From Norana najaformis (lineage: Eukaryota; Annelida; Clitellata; Crassiclitellata; Hormogastridae), in contig OZ029921.1 in assembly GCA_964023275.1 (NCBI GenBank), positions 12,467,806 to 12,531,805 of the forward strand: a DNA stretch of 64,000 bases, read 5' to 3'. This document shows positions 41,005 to 52,402 of this stretch, piece after piece (the stretch's first letter is position 1; the number at the start of each line of letters is the position of its first letter). Under the pieces are notes generated by a model that worked only from the letters and a program-made list of their open reading frames with translations, searched no databases and was not told the DNA's origin. Position numbers and translations under genes: made by a program.

Positions 41005-42920
41005 CATTGATGATGGTCTTTGAAGCATCTAGGGCTCTCGGACAAGACCCAGAAACCCTTGCACTTAACAGGTCAACTATCCAGCGTCTGCGTTGAAGAA
41101 ACCAAAAAGCAGCAGCTGCTGGCATTGTACAGGCATTCAAACCAAACACGATCCTGACAGTCCACTGGGTTAGCAAGCTGATGCTCGATTTTACAGGGAA
41201 AGAGAAAGTGCATAGGCTGGCTATTCTGGTTTCAAAGATGGGGAGAAGAAACTGTTGTCATTTCCAGAGATACCCACAGTGACTTGCCAAGCTGTGGCCG
41301 AAACTGTGCACAACGGAATACGAGAATGGGGTCTGGAAGGCTTGGTTCGGGGCATGTGTTTTGAAACAACCAGCTCTAACACTGGCTGACTGTCAGGTGC
41401 CTGCGTCATTCTGCATCTACACTTGGGCTGTTGACACCATATCATGGAACTTGTATTGGCTGCCACCTTTGGAGTATGTTGGGGCCTAGCCATGAACCAG
41501 AAGTCCTCGTCCTCAAACGGTTTCAAGAACAGTGGTCAAACACTGGTCATCCATCGACAAAGAAAGATATGACGATGCCTTCTCCAACGATTTCGCCTCG
41601 TCTGAGCTCATCGATGTCCGAGACGAAGTCATTGTGTTCTGTCAGCAGCAGCTGCAGGAACAGCACCAGACATAATAGAAAGTTCTATGAAGATGTTTGC
41701 TGACGACACAAAAATATTGAGAGAAATACAAAGTGAGGAGGATGAACAGCTCTTGCAGCAAGATCTAGATAAGCTGGAAGATTGGTCAAGGGAATGGCTA
41801 TTAAAATTTTATGCTTCCAAGTGCAAACTTATGCAAAATGGACCAAGGAAGAAAATGAACTATTTAAGGGATGGAACGGAAGTTGTGAACCTAGAAGAGA
41901 TTGAAATGGAGAAAGATTTGGGATTATGGATCAATAAAGATCTGAAGTGGAGCCAACAATGTAGAAAAGCAGCAAGCAAAGCAATGCCAGTTCTTGGTAT
42001 GATAAAAAGAAGTTTCAAGCACATAGATGTTGATAGTTTCAAAATACTGTACAATACATTTATTCGACCACATCTAGAATATTGTATCCAGGTTTGGAGT
42101 CCCCATTACAAAAAAGACATCGAATGCCTGGAAAATGTACAAAAATGAGCTACTAAACTCATCAGAAGTCTTGCTAGAATGCCATATGAACAAAGGCTTC
42201 AAAAGCTGGGTTTATTTTCCTGAGAAAGAAGAAGATTGAGAGGTGACCTTTTTGAGACCTACAAAATTTTACATGTACTCGAGAATATAGATGAGCAAAC
42301 CTTCTTCCAGAGGGCAGCAATGGAACATTTAAGAGGACACAGTCTGAAACTTTATCATAAGAGGGTGCGATTGCACACTAGAAAATTTTTCTTCAGCCAG
42401 AGGATTGTTGAGCACTGGAATGGGGTTCCAGAAGATATCTGCACCTAGCTTGAACAGTTTCAAAAAAGAGCTTGACAGTTGGATGGATAGATAAAGGCAC
42501 TAAAAGCCAATTTAGCTTACTTAGCCTATTAACTGTAACTGTAAATGTAACAGCAACCCTGTGAGAACTACCACGAACTACTCCAACTTGTCTTTTTGGG
42601 AAGAACGCCAAATCATGGGACAAACTTCCGAGCCCCTGGGCCGATGCATCAAGCTGTTGGATGTTGAAAGGAATATCCAGTATCAAAGTTTAACTCTTCA
42701 GGTCACAGTTCAAATTGTCGCCAAGAGAATCTTGGGACTGCTAAGTGTGAACATATTTCTTGCAAAACTTTACATCGAGTACTGGTTCCTGGCACCTGTG
42801 GCTTCCAAAGCAGCTGGGAATGACCTGCTCTTCCTGCAGCAACTTGATCGCAATATCAGTGCAGCTACTTCAAGCAAGCCGGTTACCTATGGTACAACTT
42901 TCCTGATGCAAGAAAATTAA
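41005..42920 (+). pseudogene. element X, plus-strand gene, copy 2, with LINE insertion
   Basis: Repeats the order of copy 1: MMVFEAS-like start, GIVQAFKPNTILTVHW, GLVRGMCFETTSSNTG (D changed to E), MGPSHEPE-like text, LLDVERNIQYQSLTLQV, VNIFLAKLYIEYWF and ASKAAGNDLLFLQQL. A CR1-like LINE occupies about 41672-42555. After it the X sequence resumes at the point matching 10010. Frameshifts are present on both sides. Confidence 0.7.
41672..42555 (+). pseudogene. CR1-like LINE inserted in X copy 2
   Basis: MKMFADDTKILREI (catalytic FADD), LLKFYASKCKLMQ, KDLGLWINKDLKWSQQCRKA, MIKRSFKHIDVDSFKILY, RPHLEYCIQVWSP, then LRGDLFETYKIL, LRGHSLKLYHKRVRLHTRKF and RIVEHWNGVPEDI. The 3' end carries AACTGTAACTGTAAATGTAAC. 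This wording is the R..FF..R.V..WN.LP type of CR1/Rex-like LINE and differs from the L2-like copies. Three stops or shifts. Confidence 0.85.
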
Positions 42921-44117
42921 CCTTACTTAAGAAACCATAAAATAACACTCTATACCATACATTCAGTGCACAGTAGTTTGATTTTAAAAACTGTTCTGTA
43001 TCGATTCGAGACTGTTAAATAAACACGAAAACAATAGTTTTCATTGCAGCTTGATTTCTTGCATGACTTGGTCAAACTAATGACAAACATTTTTAAATTC
43101 TATTATTTACGCTATATGGCAAAACATTAGGGTCGTTGAGCGACCTGTAAATATTAAAACTTTTTGCTGAAAATTTGCACATGATTTTATAATAAGGAAT
43201 ATCTTGAAAGGGTGCGACATAATATTGCTATGCAATTAATTTTCGTGATATAAATAAGGGCCACCCAATGTATATATATATATATATACGGATATATATA
43301 AATGTATATTGATTTCTTTTTGGCCTTTATTTAATCGCAAGCCGGTCAATACAGAGTGAAAACCTGTAAAGCTATCCAGTCAAGTAGCCTACATTATAGG
43401 CTAAGCTGTCAGTGTGATACAGGCCTAATGACTGACAGTGACCGTATTACTGACCGAGTAACATAATACAAACATAATACATGTTTGCGACGAGTTAATG
43501 GAGAGAGAAGGAAATCTCTTCACCCCGGAACATCCATCATATAAGCCATCATACAGAGGGTACAGTTCACAGTCCAGACAAGCGAATTCATTTGGCTAAC
43601 AGCGGTTCGCAACTGGTGGCCGCTGTTGCTCCAGGGTATGTGGGCCGGATGATCGTGCAGAATGCAGACTACCTGGGAGGACATGTCATATGGTTTCGCC
43701 ACTTTGGGCCTTGTTTTGACCATCTGAACATAGAAGGCCAAATAGCAAACCGCTGTAACAAGAACTAAATTTAGCTTTTACATAACATGAACGCTTACGA
43801 AATTGTGTGTTATGGGAAAATTGTTGTGTGGGCCATATTTAAATCTAGCCACTCTCCTATCTTGTCATTTTACTTCCGGTTGCGACTTGTTCATTCTTTC
43901 AATATACATGTACATTTATACAATTTGCAAAACAAGTGAATATATATTGTTGCAGTGTACTTGTAGGGCACCGTATGCTATTTGATACAGTGCTTGGCTT
44001 ATAACGCGGATAATACAGGTTATGAATGTACTGGTACATTATAAGTAATATCTTTGAAACAATATTATTTGAGAGTAATGTTTCTTAAACTATTCCAGCT
44101 ATTTATGGACTTCCGTT

Positions 44118-44200
44118 TAACAAATTGGTGACTTCTTTAATGGTAGATCCTGGATTTTTCCCATCTAACAAATTGGTTACTTCTTTAATGGTAGATCCTA
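44118..44200. repeat. tandem duplication, period 48 bp
   Basis: TAACAAATTGGTGACTTC... and TAACAAATTGGTTACTTC..., each ending TTTAATGGTAGATCCT; one mismatch seen in the 35-bp core. Confidence 0.85.
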
Positions 44201-45020
44201 TTCTCCAACTTCTTTGTCACAATGTAGAATTTGTGTTAAGTTTGTGAGCAGAAACCTGGCATTACTCATTTGCAGTCAAATTGTCCTCTTTCTTGTAATC
44301 TCTTCTTGCTACCATTATTTCCCAGATGCCTGCGATAGTTGTAGCAAAATAAAATCCAGCACTTATACAGGAGATGACAAAACTATACCACAACTGGAAA
44401 TATGTTATTTCTCGCACCATTTCTGGTTTGCAGCAACTCCGGGCATCATTAAGAAAACCAACAGAAAATGTGGTAAATTCTGCAACAGTTGCAAATCCTA
44501 TAAAAAAGTCACAAATATTTTCAATTCATTTACATGACATAAGTTTTAATGCATTTACTAGTTGTACGAGAGTTCAAGTTATTTAGAGTGTTACTCCTTG
44601 AACTTTATGCATTCATGCTGCTTCTTGCTACTTGCATCTGTTTTACATGATATACAAACTGTTCCTAATCTAATCTATTCTTAGAACTTCCATAGCACCA
44701 TTTTAATAATGCAATAAGCATCAATTGATAGCACTCAGAAGAAATTCGCAATCCAGTCAATTCTAAGGGTCAGCTCTGAACAGAAATAATGTCTAATTTT
44801 GAACATAAATCTGAGAGAAGAGTTCTGCCCTGTGCAAAACCATGTAAATTATATGAACCAAGAGATAAAACAATCATGTTGTAATGTTTGAGTTACTTGT
44901 TCTTAAAGCATCAGTCATACAACTCACAACCAACTGGCCAGTTGGATTCATTGTAGAACTCCTTCTTGGAATATGTGGAACATGAAACCATTGAAAGCTG
45001 CCTTCCTTTGGCTACAGCTT

Positions 45021-45070
45021 CTTGCACTTTGGGTCTTTTATTCCTCTTGCACTTTGGGTCTTTTATTCCT
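45021..45070. repeat. perfect tandem duplication of 25 bp
   Basis: CTTGCACTTTGGGTC..TTCCT occurs twice back to back with no mismatch. Confidence 0.92.
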
Positions 45071-45409
45071 GCAGCAGTCAATAATTCTAAAACACATTCT
45101 TCAGTAGCGTCCTGTCTGAGCCGGCAAACGAAGCCACGATACATCAATGCATTGCAATCACGTGAATTCGCGTTGTGGTTTTGGGCCCTTTAGTCTAATA
45201 ACATTCTTGCGTTGGTTGACGTTTTGAGTCCTCGGTTATCTTTTAGCTAAACTGCATGTGATCTTGGTTTCCACGCCACAAAATCCTCATCATTAAGCGC
45301 CAAAGCCACTTCATCCTATACCGATCGCTTTGTGACCTCTACCGATGGAACCAGTTGTTGAATTTAATTTAGCTGTAGTTTGACTTTCTAGCACAGCAAC
45401 ACCGTCATT

Positions 45410-46534
45410 CGTAATCGTAATCGTAAATTTGTAAAGCGTCGCTTCAAGGTAGCCTCATCAGTGGCGCTCCCGGCCCATCATCTCAGAACTGGGGAATAGT
45501 ACGGTCTTCAAGCGCTTACGGAAGAGGGTGGGGGAGAGGGAGAGAAGCTCTCGTCGAAGGTCGGCAGGTAAGTCATTCCAAGAGCTAGGGCCAGCAATAG
45601 CAAAGCTGCGGCGCTGAGCGGTGGCAATTCGAGCTAGAGGGACGGCGAGGTCACCCTGAGCCGACGAACGCAGTGGTCTGCGGCCCGGAATGGAAGAAAG
45701 GGGGATGCAGAGTTCCCTTAGATACTGCGGAGCACAGCCAACAAGACAGTTTCGCACAAAGGTCAAGAGTTTGAAGAGAATACGCTCTCGTATTGGGAGC
45801 CAGTGCAATTGTTCCAGCATAAATGAAGAAATGTGGCCGAACTTAGGAATACCACCAATCAAGCGAGCCGCAGCATTCAAGACAGACTGGAGTTGTGCAG
45901 TGTAGGAGGATCCTAGGATTACGAGGACGGCATTGCCAAAATCAATTCTTGAGCAGATGAATGAATGGACCAGGGTAGTTGCGGCCTGGGTCGTGAGGGA
46001 GCGTTGAGTGGTGCGAATTTGCCGCAGATGATAAAAGTAAGAGCGACAGGCGTTCTTTATGTGCTCCTGCAGTGTGAGCTCTTGGTCCAGAGTCACTCCC
46101 AGGTCGCGTACTGAAGAGGAAAAGGAGACATGGGGAAAAGATAAAGATAAGTCTATCTTATCAATCTTTGAAAGTTGGACAGAACTGCCGAGCCAGATAA
46201 ATTGGGTCTTGTTAGGATTTAGGCGAAGGCGGTTAGATTTCAGCCAAGTCTCAAGAGTCGCCGATGCCTCAAGTACCCTCCGAACCAGTGAGACCGCCTC
46301 AGCAGCCGGGCCATGTTTATAAGCCTGGGTGTCGTCAGCATATTGGTGGGACACCACCCCCGTTGAGGACAGGATGAGACTAAGATCAGATGAATAGAGA
46401 ATGAAAAGGAGAGGAGCCAAGACTGAGCCCTGTGGAAGACTCATTGTTACTGGGGACCAATTGGAGCGTGTAGAACCCAAAATGACAGATTGAGAGCGGC
46501 CAGACAGATATGAGGAGTACCTTACAGCTGACAT
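45410..46534 (-). pseudogene. CR1/L2-like LINE RT region, long open copy
   Basis: A 358-codon open stretch: LGSTRSNWSPVTMSLPQGSV, LAPLLFILYSSDLS, HQYADDTQAYKHG (catalytic YADD), NRLRLNPNKTQFIWLG, SSVRDLGVTLDQELTLQEH, LQSVLNAAARLIGGIPKFGH, LHWLPIRERILFKLL and FAIAGPSSWNDLPADLRREL, ending in GRERH. The 3' end reads GGCGCTCCC...GTAAAGCG then (ATTACG)n on the minus strand. The RT catalytic half is intact and uninterrupted, so this is the youngest-looking member of the subfamily at 1.7 and 28.8 kb. 5'-truncated at about 46540. Confidence 0.9.
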
Positions 46535-46778
46535 TTGGCAAGTGTCTCGTGAGTTTGCACTTTCATCCCTGCGGTCTTAGTGATGTTATAGTGTCAATAC
46601 CCTTCGCGAACACACTCGAAACTATTCTTCCAGGGCCGCAATACACAGCTCAAGGATATAAATTTCCAGAACATCCGTTTTAAACGTCGGTAATTTAGCT
46701 GGGTCAAAGACAAACCCTTCTAACAGGCTCCGCTGTTACTTTTCGTCCAAGACTTCCATCAGGTTTAAAATGTCCTTA

Positions 46779-47741
46779 ACTTCCATCATCAGTCCAGCTG
46801 CCCATCCTATTCCTTTACGAGACCTAGGTTTAGATAATCAGGTTGTTCAAGTGGCAGTAGGCATTTGTTTAGGCCTTGACCTTTGCAGCCATAACCGCTG
46901 CCGTTGTGAGATTTTGGATTGGCGAGAGGGTCACCATGACCGTACTTGCAGAATGGCTTTCGGACACTGACTTCCTTCACCATTATGCTATTGATGACGT
47001 CATCTTGCGTATTCCCAAAATGCCAATATACCCGGTTCAAACGAGCCAGTAATATCTATGACAAAATGATGGCAAACAACCAGATGGGGCTACAGTGGTT
47101 CCTTCGACTGGAGGTAAATACATGGCATATGGCGCCATAATGCGCAATATTCTTCTAGCGATTTTACTTATATCCGTATTTATCTACATTAGATGTTTTG
47201 GCTTGTTTATAAAGCCTATATGATGCAAGGTAAGATGTAGTTTTGTATAATTATATATAATTGCCAGCATAATTGTACATGCTCATATTTCAAGGCATCG
47301 AATTATGAACTGTGAAGTTGTAATCGACGCGAACTTTAGATAGTGATATTCAAAGACTCGAAGACAATCCAGAAAATCATGTAAAACGCAACCCAGAACC
47401 CACTGGTTCGCAAATAAGCAAGGCATGCTTATCTGCGAACCACTGTGTTATTTGTGTCATGAATTTATTAACTGTGTTAACTGCAGCCTAAAAACAAATT
47501 GTGGTTGTTTTCTCGTCCAGGGATATTTCTGAAGCGAACGAATTCTTGTTAAGTGGGCTGAAAACTGAAACATCAATGGTCTACCATGCGTGGGTCCCAG
47601 GCGCAAGGCTAAGGGTGCCGAAAGAGCCTTACTGTTATGGCTGCAAAGGTCAAGGCCTAAACAAATGCCTACTGCCGCTTGAACAACCTCATTATCTAAA
47701 CGTAAAGGAATAGGATGGGCGGCTGGACTGATGATGGAAGC
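46779..47741. repeat. inverted pair of RLE LINE endonuclease fragments
   Basis: The left arm (46779-46904, plus) and right arm (47741-47634, minus) encode the same text: SIISPAAHPIPLR, LDN.VVQ.AVGICLGLDLCSHN. This is the piece of the RLE LINE C-terminal domain just before and into the zinc knuckle. The left arm continues into a CRCEIL knuckle. The arms are separated by about 730 bp. Confidence 0.8.
47405..47441. repeat. hairpin between the inverted RLE fragments
   Basis: GGTTCGCAAATAAGCA, 5-bp loop, TGCTTATCTGCGAACC; one mismatch in 16 bp. Confidence 0.85.
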
Positions 47742-47849
47742 AGCCTTGAGGCTCAGCCACCTTTTCTGTGCTTTACCAGAACGCTGCCTTTTTTCCACCA
47801 CTGATGTGTCCTATGCACTTTATTTTCTCGGCGGCGGATTCATGACTGT

Positions 47850-48330
47850 TGGTAGTGTGTTCTGTCGCGCATATCTTCGTTGATCCCGCCAGGATTGGGG
47901 ATACACAGCTCATAATGAGGAATAGGAGGGTGACTCGGATACCGCTAGCCTTTGACGAACAAGGCGCGAGGCTGCTCTCGGCCGCGCCTTACAATCTTGT
48001 TTTTATTCTCTTCGTCAAGGATGCTCCCGAACGTGTGGGCCTTCTTAAGGATGGATCTCGTCTATCATCGCCTAATAATTCTCGACTTTGTCCAGAACGA
48101 TCCTGTATTCCTCGTCGCTGATCATGGTGTCCTCGAGGGCCTTCGAAATGTAGCTATGAATGGTGTGGAATTTGCTGCTGGCCAGCACGTGGATGCTTTC
48201 ATGTTTCGCCGCCTGGGCTGAACACTTGTGAAAGCAGGCGACGCCTACCATGACGGCCACCGCAGTTGCGTCCTCGAGGACCAAACCGGGAAAGATCCCG
48301 ATCCTAGTGGCCAGCAACGTGGCACTTACA
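47850..48330 (-). pseudogene. Polinton-associated small gene, fragment 2
   Basis: VACFHKCSAQAAKHESIHVL, FHTIHSYISKALEDTMISDE, EYRIVLDKVENY then a stop where copy 1 (28165-28625) reads on. After a shift, SILDEENKNKIVR-like text. Helical and basic; role unknown. Nucleotide similarity to copy 1 is obvious over about 450 bp. Confidence 0.65.
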
Positions 48331-48623
48331 CACCCACATCGAGGTTGGCGCCTGCAAGGCTGGCACAAGCGCCATCCAATGTGTTCCCCTCCCTGCGGTA
48401 CTTCCTGTGTAGGCGCCTGCAAGCTTCGACTTTAGACAGAAGAAAGGCCTCGAGTTCGCCGATTGTGAGGAGGCAGAAAGTGTGTGGCGAGGGCTGTTGT
48501 GTGGTCAGTGGTGGATATAATGCCGTCGTCATTAAACATGCTGAGTAATAACTGTTGCTTCAAGGTTCAAATTGTCCGGTTACCCAGACCTACATTGGAT
48601 ATATATGTGGAACTTTAGCTCGC

Positions 48624-49344
48624 TCACGCTAAGCAGATACGTAACAATGGTGAAATCAAACACATATCGTATGTAGCCGCAGCTACCACAACAGAACGAA
48701 TCGGGTCGTGTTCAAAAGTGAGTTGAACTGTACACCTTTGATTGAACGTTGGCTTACACACAGCAGCCAGCTTATACAGCCTCGGGTCAAGCAAGATAGC
48801 AAAATCGCGAAACTTCGAGATTGCTAGAGCCCGTACAGCCATGAGCGGCAGAGCTGCGTCCGGTCCACAGCTGACGCGACTACCCTATAAACATCACGAG
48901 TGTGAACGGTTTTCTGACTCAAGGTCGCGGTTTTTGCTGGGGACCGCCGGTAGCTCTGCAGCAGTCTGCGCCAGGAGGTCCTGATACTGCCAGTCCCCAT
49001 CATCGTTTCCCATCGTCGTTTCCCAACACCGTTTCCCCGTTCTGCCAATTCAGGCGTTGCCTCCTCATGTCCGTTTTCCCGTGTTGCAGGAAACACACCC
49101 GAATTTTGAAGTGCAGGTCGATAGCCATGTGCATGTCCTGGGAGATTGCAAAATGTACAGCCGACCTGTATACTGTATAAGCCAGTCAACATCCAATCAA
49201 AGGTGCAGATTTCAACTCACTTTTGAAAAAGTGCCGATTCGTTCTATTTTGGTAGCCATACTGTTCTTTACTATGGGGAATTCAGCCCTAATTTCTTGTA
49301 AAGCTCCGGAGTTTGAAGTGGTATGCAAATATCTGACAGTGTGA
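48624..49344. repeat. inverted pair within the Polinton region
   Basis: The minus strand at 48780-48690 and the plus strand at 49180-49250 both encode NQRC.(V/F)QLTFE..PIRS and agree in nucleotide sequence (AGAACGAATCGG, AAAAGTGAGTTGAA, CACCTTTGATTG). One arm is probably a duplicated, inverted piece of a Polinton gene. Confidence 0.65.
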
Positions 49345-49689
49345 GAGTCCGGGATTTGTTGGCTCTGCCGTACGGACCGTAAGCCTATGGATGTTATATG
49401 AATCCCACGCAAATACACCAAACTCTTGAGCCGTCGAAACCAATGCGGTGTCGGACGTGTGAAGATCTCTGAAATCGCCGGCAGTTCTCCCACTGAAATT
49501 CCAGTAAGTGATGCGTTCAGCGTTGCTGCCTCTCCTACCAGTCTAATCTTCCACACGTGCAAGGGTGGTCGACACTTCTGTTTTCAGGCCGCAGCCCTCT
49601 GTCCAGCCGTTGCCCTTATCGCCGCTGATGCCAGGAATCACAGCTGGGTTGAAAGTCATGGAAAGTTAGTAGTTGGAACTATAGAATAT

Positions 49690-49990
49690 GCTAAATCAAA
49701 CAGTAAACTCAGTATTGGACGTGTTGCTGGACAGAGGTGGAATGTGGCGGTCACAGTTCATAATCTCGTGGCTATCAACATAACTCTTCGTAGCCGCGTC
49801 TTGGACCGCCAGGGGCTCCCACAGGTCAGTCAGCCTCAAGTGGTTTGTAATGCTGTAAACCGCAGAAGCGTGGGCCCCATCAGCCCGGTATATGGTATAG
49901 TCTTTCGCGCCGCAGGCCAACTGGCAGTATGCCCAATTATCCAGCTTCCGTATCTGCACATCATATCCGAGCACATCCACTGACGTAAGT
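49690..49990 (-). pseudogene. fibre-like protein fragment in Polinton
   Basis: Contains YSITNHLRLTDLWEPLAVQD followed by AATKSYVDSHE. The (D)AATK.YVD motif is typical of repeated neck or shaft segments in viral tail-fibre and spike proteins. A preceding piece reads DVLGYDVQIRKLDNW. If correct, the element encoded a receptor-binding-type spike. Only one motif copy is visible, so the call is tentative. Confidence 0.45.
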
Positions 49991-50009
49991 CATTATACGG
50001 TTCACCTCA

Positions 50010-51501
50010 TCAGTATTGACCGGCAGATTTCGCCAGGTCTAGAAAGCCACAAGGATCCAGCGAGGCGGTTCCGTGTTCAGGCGCCACGAGTACTTGGTTG
50101 CCTCTGGTACTGCGACATTGTCGCACTGCATAGCGTGGAATGCTGCAGGCATACGGATCTTGCTGTCGATGTGCTTCACGAGCACGCTGTTGTGCTCCAG
50201 AGAGCACATGGGGTATGAACCAGGACAACTTTGTTAGCGTAATCCAAGCTCTGAGGACTGCTTCGTCCCTGAAGATGGCATCTCTGCCGGCTTAGCACTA
50301 ACGATTGCTTGATGCCGTACACGACCGTGGTATAGTAATCGTAGATGCCGAGGAGGTGCTTCAGCGGACGATCAACAATAAGGTACCGACAGGGTCTGGC
50401 CTGGCAATGATCACCTGCTTGCCGTTGTTGATGACCGCAGGATTCTGGGTCTCGTACCTCCATACTCGTACGATTCAACGTTCCCGTCCACCGACACCGC
50501 CTAGACGATGTGAAGCATATCGCTTGCTACCCCTACGGTCGCCATGCTGCTGCGTGATAGGGTAAAATGCCATGTTCACCTGGAAGTCAGCGTTCTGCAC
50601 ATAGGCACGAAGAGTGGAATGTTGGCCCGGATGCAATAAGTGGGTTTTACCTACCGCGTCCCAGTCACCGTTGACCTCGAACTGCTGCTCAACCTCGGCG
50701 CTGATACCTCTAGCAGCATAATATGCTTCCATACTATGCCACCGCAGAAGATGTAGACGAGCTTATTGCTGGCCCATGTAATGCTCAGGCTGCTGTTGTA
50801 GGTCTCGAGGTTCACCAGGTCCAGATCGCAGCGCATTTTGGGTCAAGGTACAGCAGCAGGGGTGAGAAGAATGTCGGCCAATCCGTGGTGTCCGAGGTGA
50901 CGACCACAATGAAGCTCTCCTTAGGCATAGACAGATCTAGAATCTCATCGAGGAGGTTGTCCATCTTCTCTTTGTCGCGCGCTGACTTAAAAAAAAAACA
51001 GGCTTCTATGTAACTGGTCCCAGCATCCCTAGGATTGCACCCGAACGCGTCAACTCGCCCAGAATCACGGAGATTTTGTTATCCAGGCAGGCTTTTCTTG
51101 CCGCCTTGCTGTCCAACAGAAGCTAAAGCCCCTCGACAAGTACGTTCGGGTTCGCTGTAATGCTGCACGAGTCGCCGCCGATCAGATAATGTTCCTTGTT
51201 TTCTGCCCGGCGACAGGCAAGCCCGCGAGCTTCACAAACTTCTTGAAAGTATCGATCGCTTGCAAGTGGCAAGTATCAACAAAATGCTTCGTCAGCACGT
51301 CGACGGGGTCCTTGAACACGAGTTGGCCGCCTTTAGACTGCCTGCGGAAAGCGCCACGGGGTCGACGATGAGCTCGCCAAACGGGTTGTCCCATGCAGCT
51401 GTAGTGGTTCTGAAATGCCCTCGCCGGCATGGATGATGTTCCAAAAGTATGATTCGCTCCATATACTCGTTCAGCATCGCTATCTTTCGACCATTCGCCA
51501 C
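50010..51501 (-). pseudogene. Polinton virion (capsid) protein region
   Basis: Several frames. The 3' part (50200-50040) contains ATKYSWRLNTEPPRWILVAF, matching a conserved block of Polinton jelly-roll capsid proteins (K.SWRL....RY(V/I)IVGF). Upstream pieces are NLETYNSSLSITWAS, VNGDWDAVGKTHLLHPGQ, YVQNADFQVNMAFYPI and LKHLLGIYDYYTTV. Further upstream, 51501-50850 carries MLNEYMERIILLEH, FKDPVDVLTKHFVD and KESFIVVVTSDTTDWPTFFS. I treat this as one or two adjoining capsid or core genes; boundaries cannot be set because of frame changes. Confidence 0.5.
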
Positions 51502-51689
51502 GCGCTTATGTCTAGTTTCCCCCTCTTTTCTGGCCTAGTTTAATGTATGTGACCGCGTCGGCAAGCGCCAGCTAGGTCCAGTTCGCTCGTGTTTGAAACC
51601 GTACTCCCTTTTCGTGTCGGTGTCCAGGTTCAGGTAGGTGTCCAAAACCTTAGTGGTGGCGTGAGCGCTGAAAGTGCAGCCGTTTCCGC

Positions 51690-52269
51690 AGGTGCCATAT
51701 CAGTCCCATCAACAATGCGGCCATCGGGCCTGCTTCAATTCGGAAGTAGTCTTGAGTGCGGTAGAAGCAGTCCGCGCCGCCGTGCCATCTCTGGATGAAA
51801 TACCTTACAATCGGCCCCTGCTTCTCGAATATCACGTCGTCAAAAGTCATAATGTTACGCTCTCGACCGTAATGACGTTGTCGGACGAAGAGTTGAATGA
51901 TACCACCTCCTTTAAACAACCAGCTTCTCGAGCATCACGTCATCAGAAAGCCATGATGCTGCGCTCTTTAGGGTTCAGTCTCTTGACCGGGACAATGTTG
52001 TCGGACCTAGGATAGAATGAAACCACCTCCTTCCCAGCAACCTCTCCAAGCGCCGATGCCGGTCCCGCAAGAAATGGTTCTTCTTCTGACCCAACGACTT
52101 CAAATACAGGTGCAGTCGGTCGAAGTTAAGGTACTCCTTCTTGAGACGCAGCATCAGAAGCAGATTCATTTTCCCGCAGCCCGATGGGCCCCAAACAACG
52201 CACGTAATACTGAAGGGGAGTACCCAGTGGTGGTGGGGCTAGCTTTTAATCTCGAGGTCGAAATTCCAT
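51690..52269 (-). pseudogene. Polinton genome-packaging ATPase
   Basis: FtsK/HerA-type packaging ATPase. ATG at 52269-52267. The P-loop is VWGPSGCGKMNLLL near 52195, with methionine where T/S normally follows the invariant lysine. Then NFDRLHLYLKSLGQ. The Walker B-like strand is NIMTFDDVIFEKQG near 51840, then DCFYRTQDYFRI (the sensor-like Q after beta-4). Frameshifts near 52240, 51970 and 51910, plus a duplicated DNA piece around 51840-51960. In Polintons this protein pumps DNA into capsids. Confidence 0.8.
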
Positions 52270-52402
52270 TAGACGTGTACTCTGAGCCTCTGTACAACGA
52301 CAACGTATTGTCTGCAATGCAAAAAAGGGAACAGAGACTGTAAATGTGACAGTGCTGCGCTAATGAGTGTGGGGCTTAGGAGAGCGAGATTTTGACGGCA
52401 AC

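Larger units (their letters stand above)
42921..45400. other. long AT-rich interval without recognised genes
   Basis: Contains an (AT)n tract at 43271-43296, the tandem repeats listed separately, and short frames only (up to about 107 codons at 44214-44537) without known motifs. Codon-like periodicity was not obvious. Confidence 0.5.

Noticed and set aside
49426..49983. 185-codon plus-strand ORF
   Set aside because: Antisense to the fibre-like Polinton fragment, without motifs; considered a shadow.
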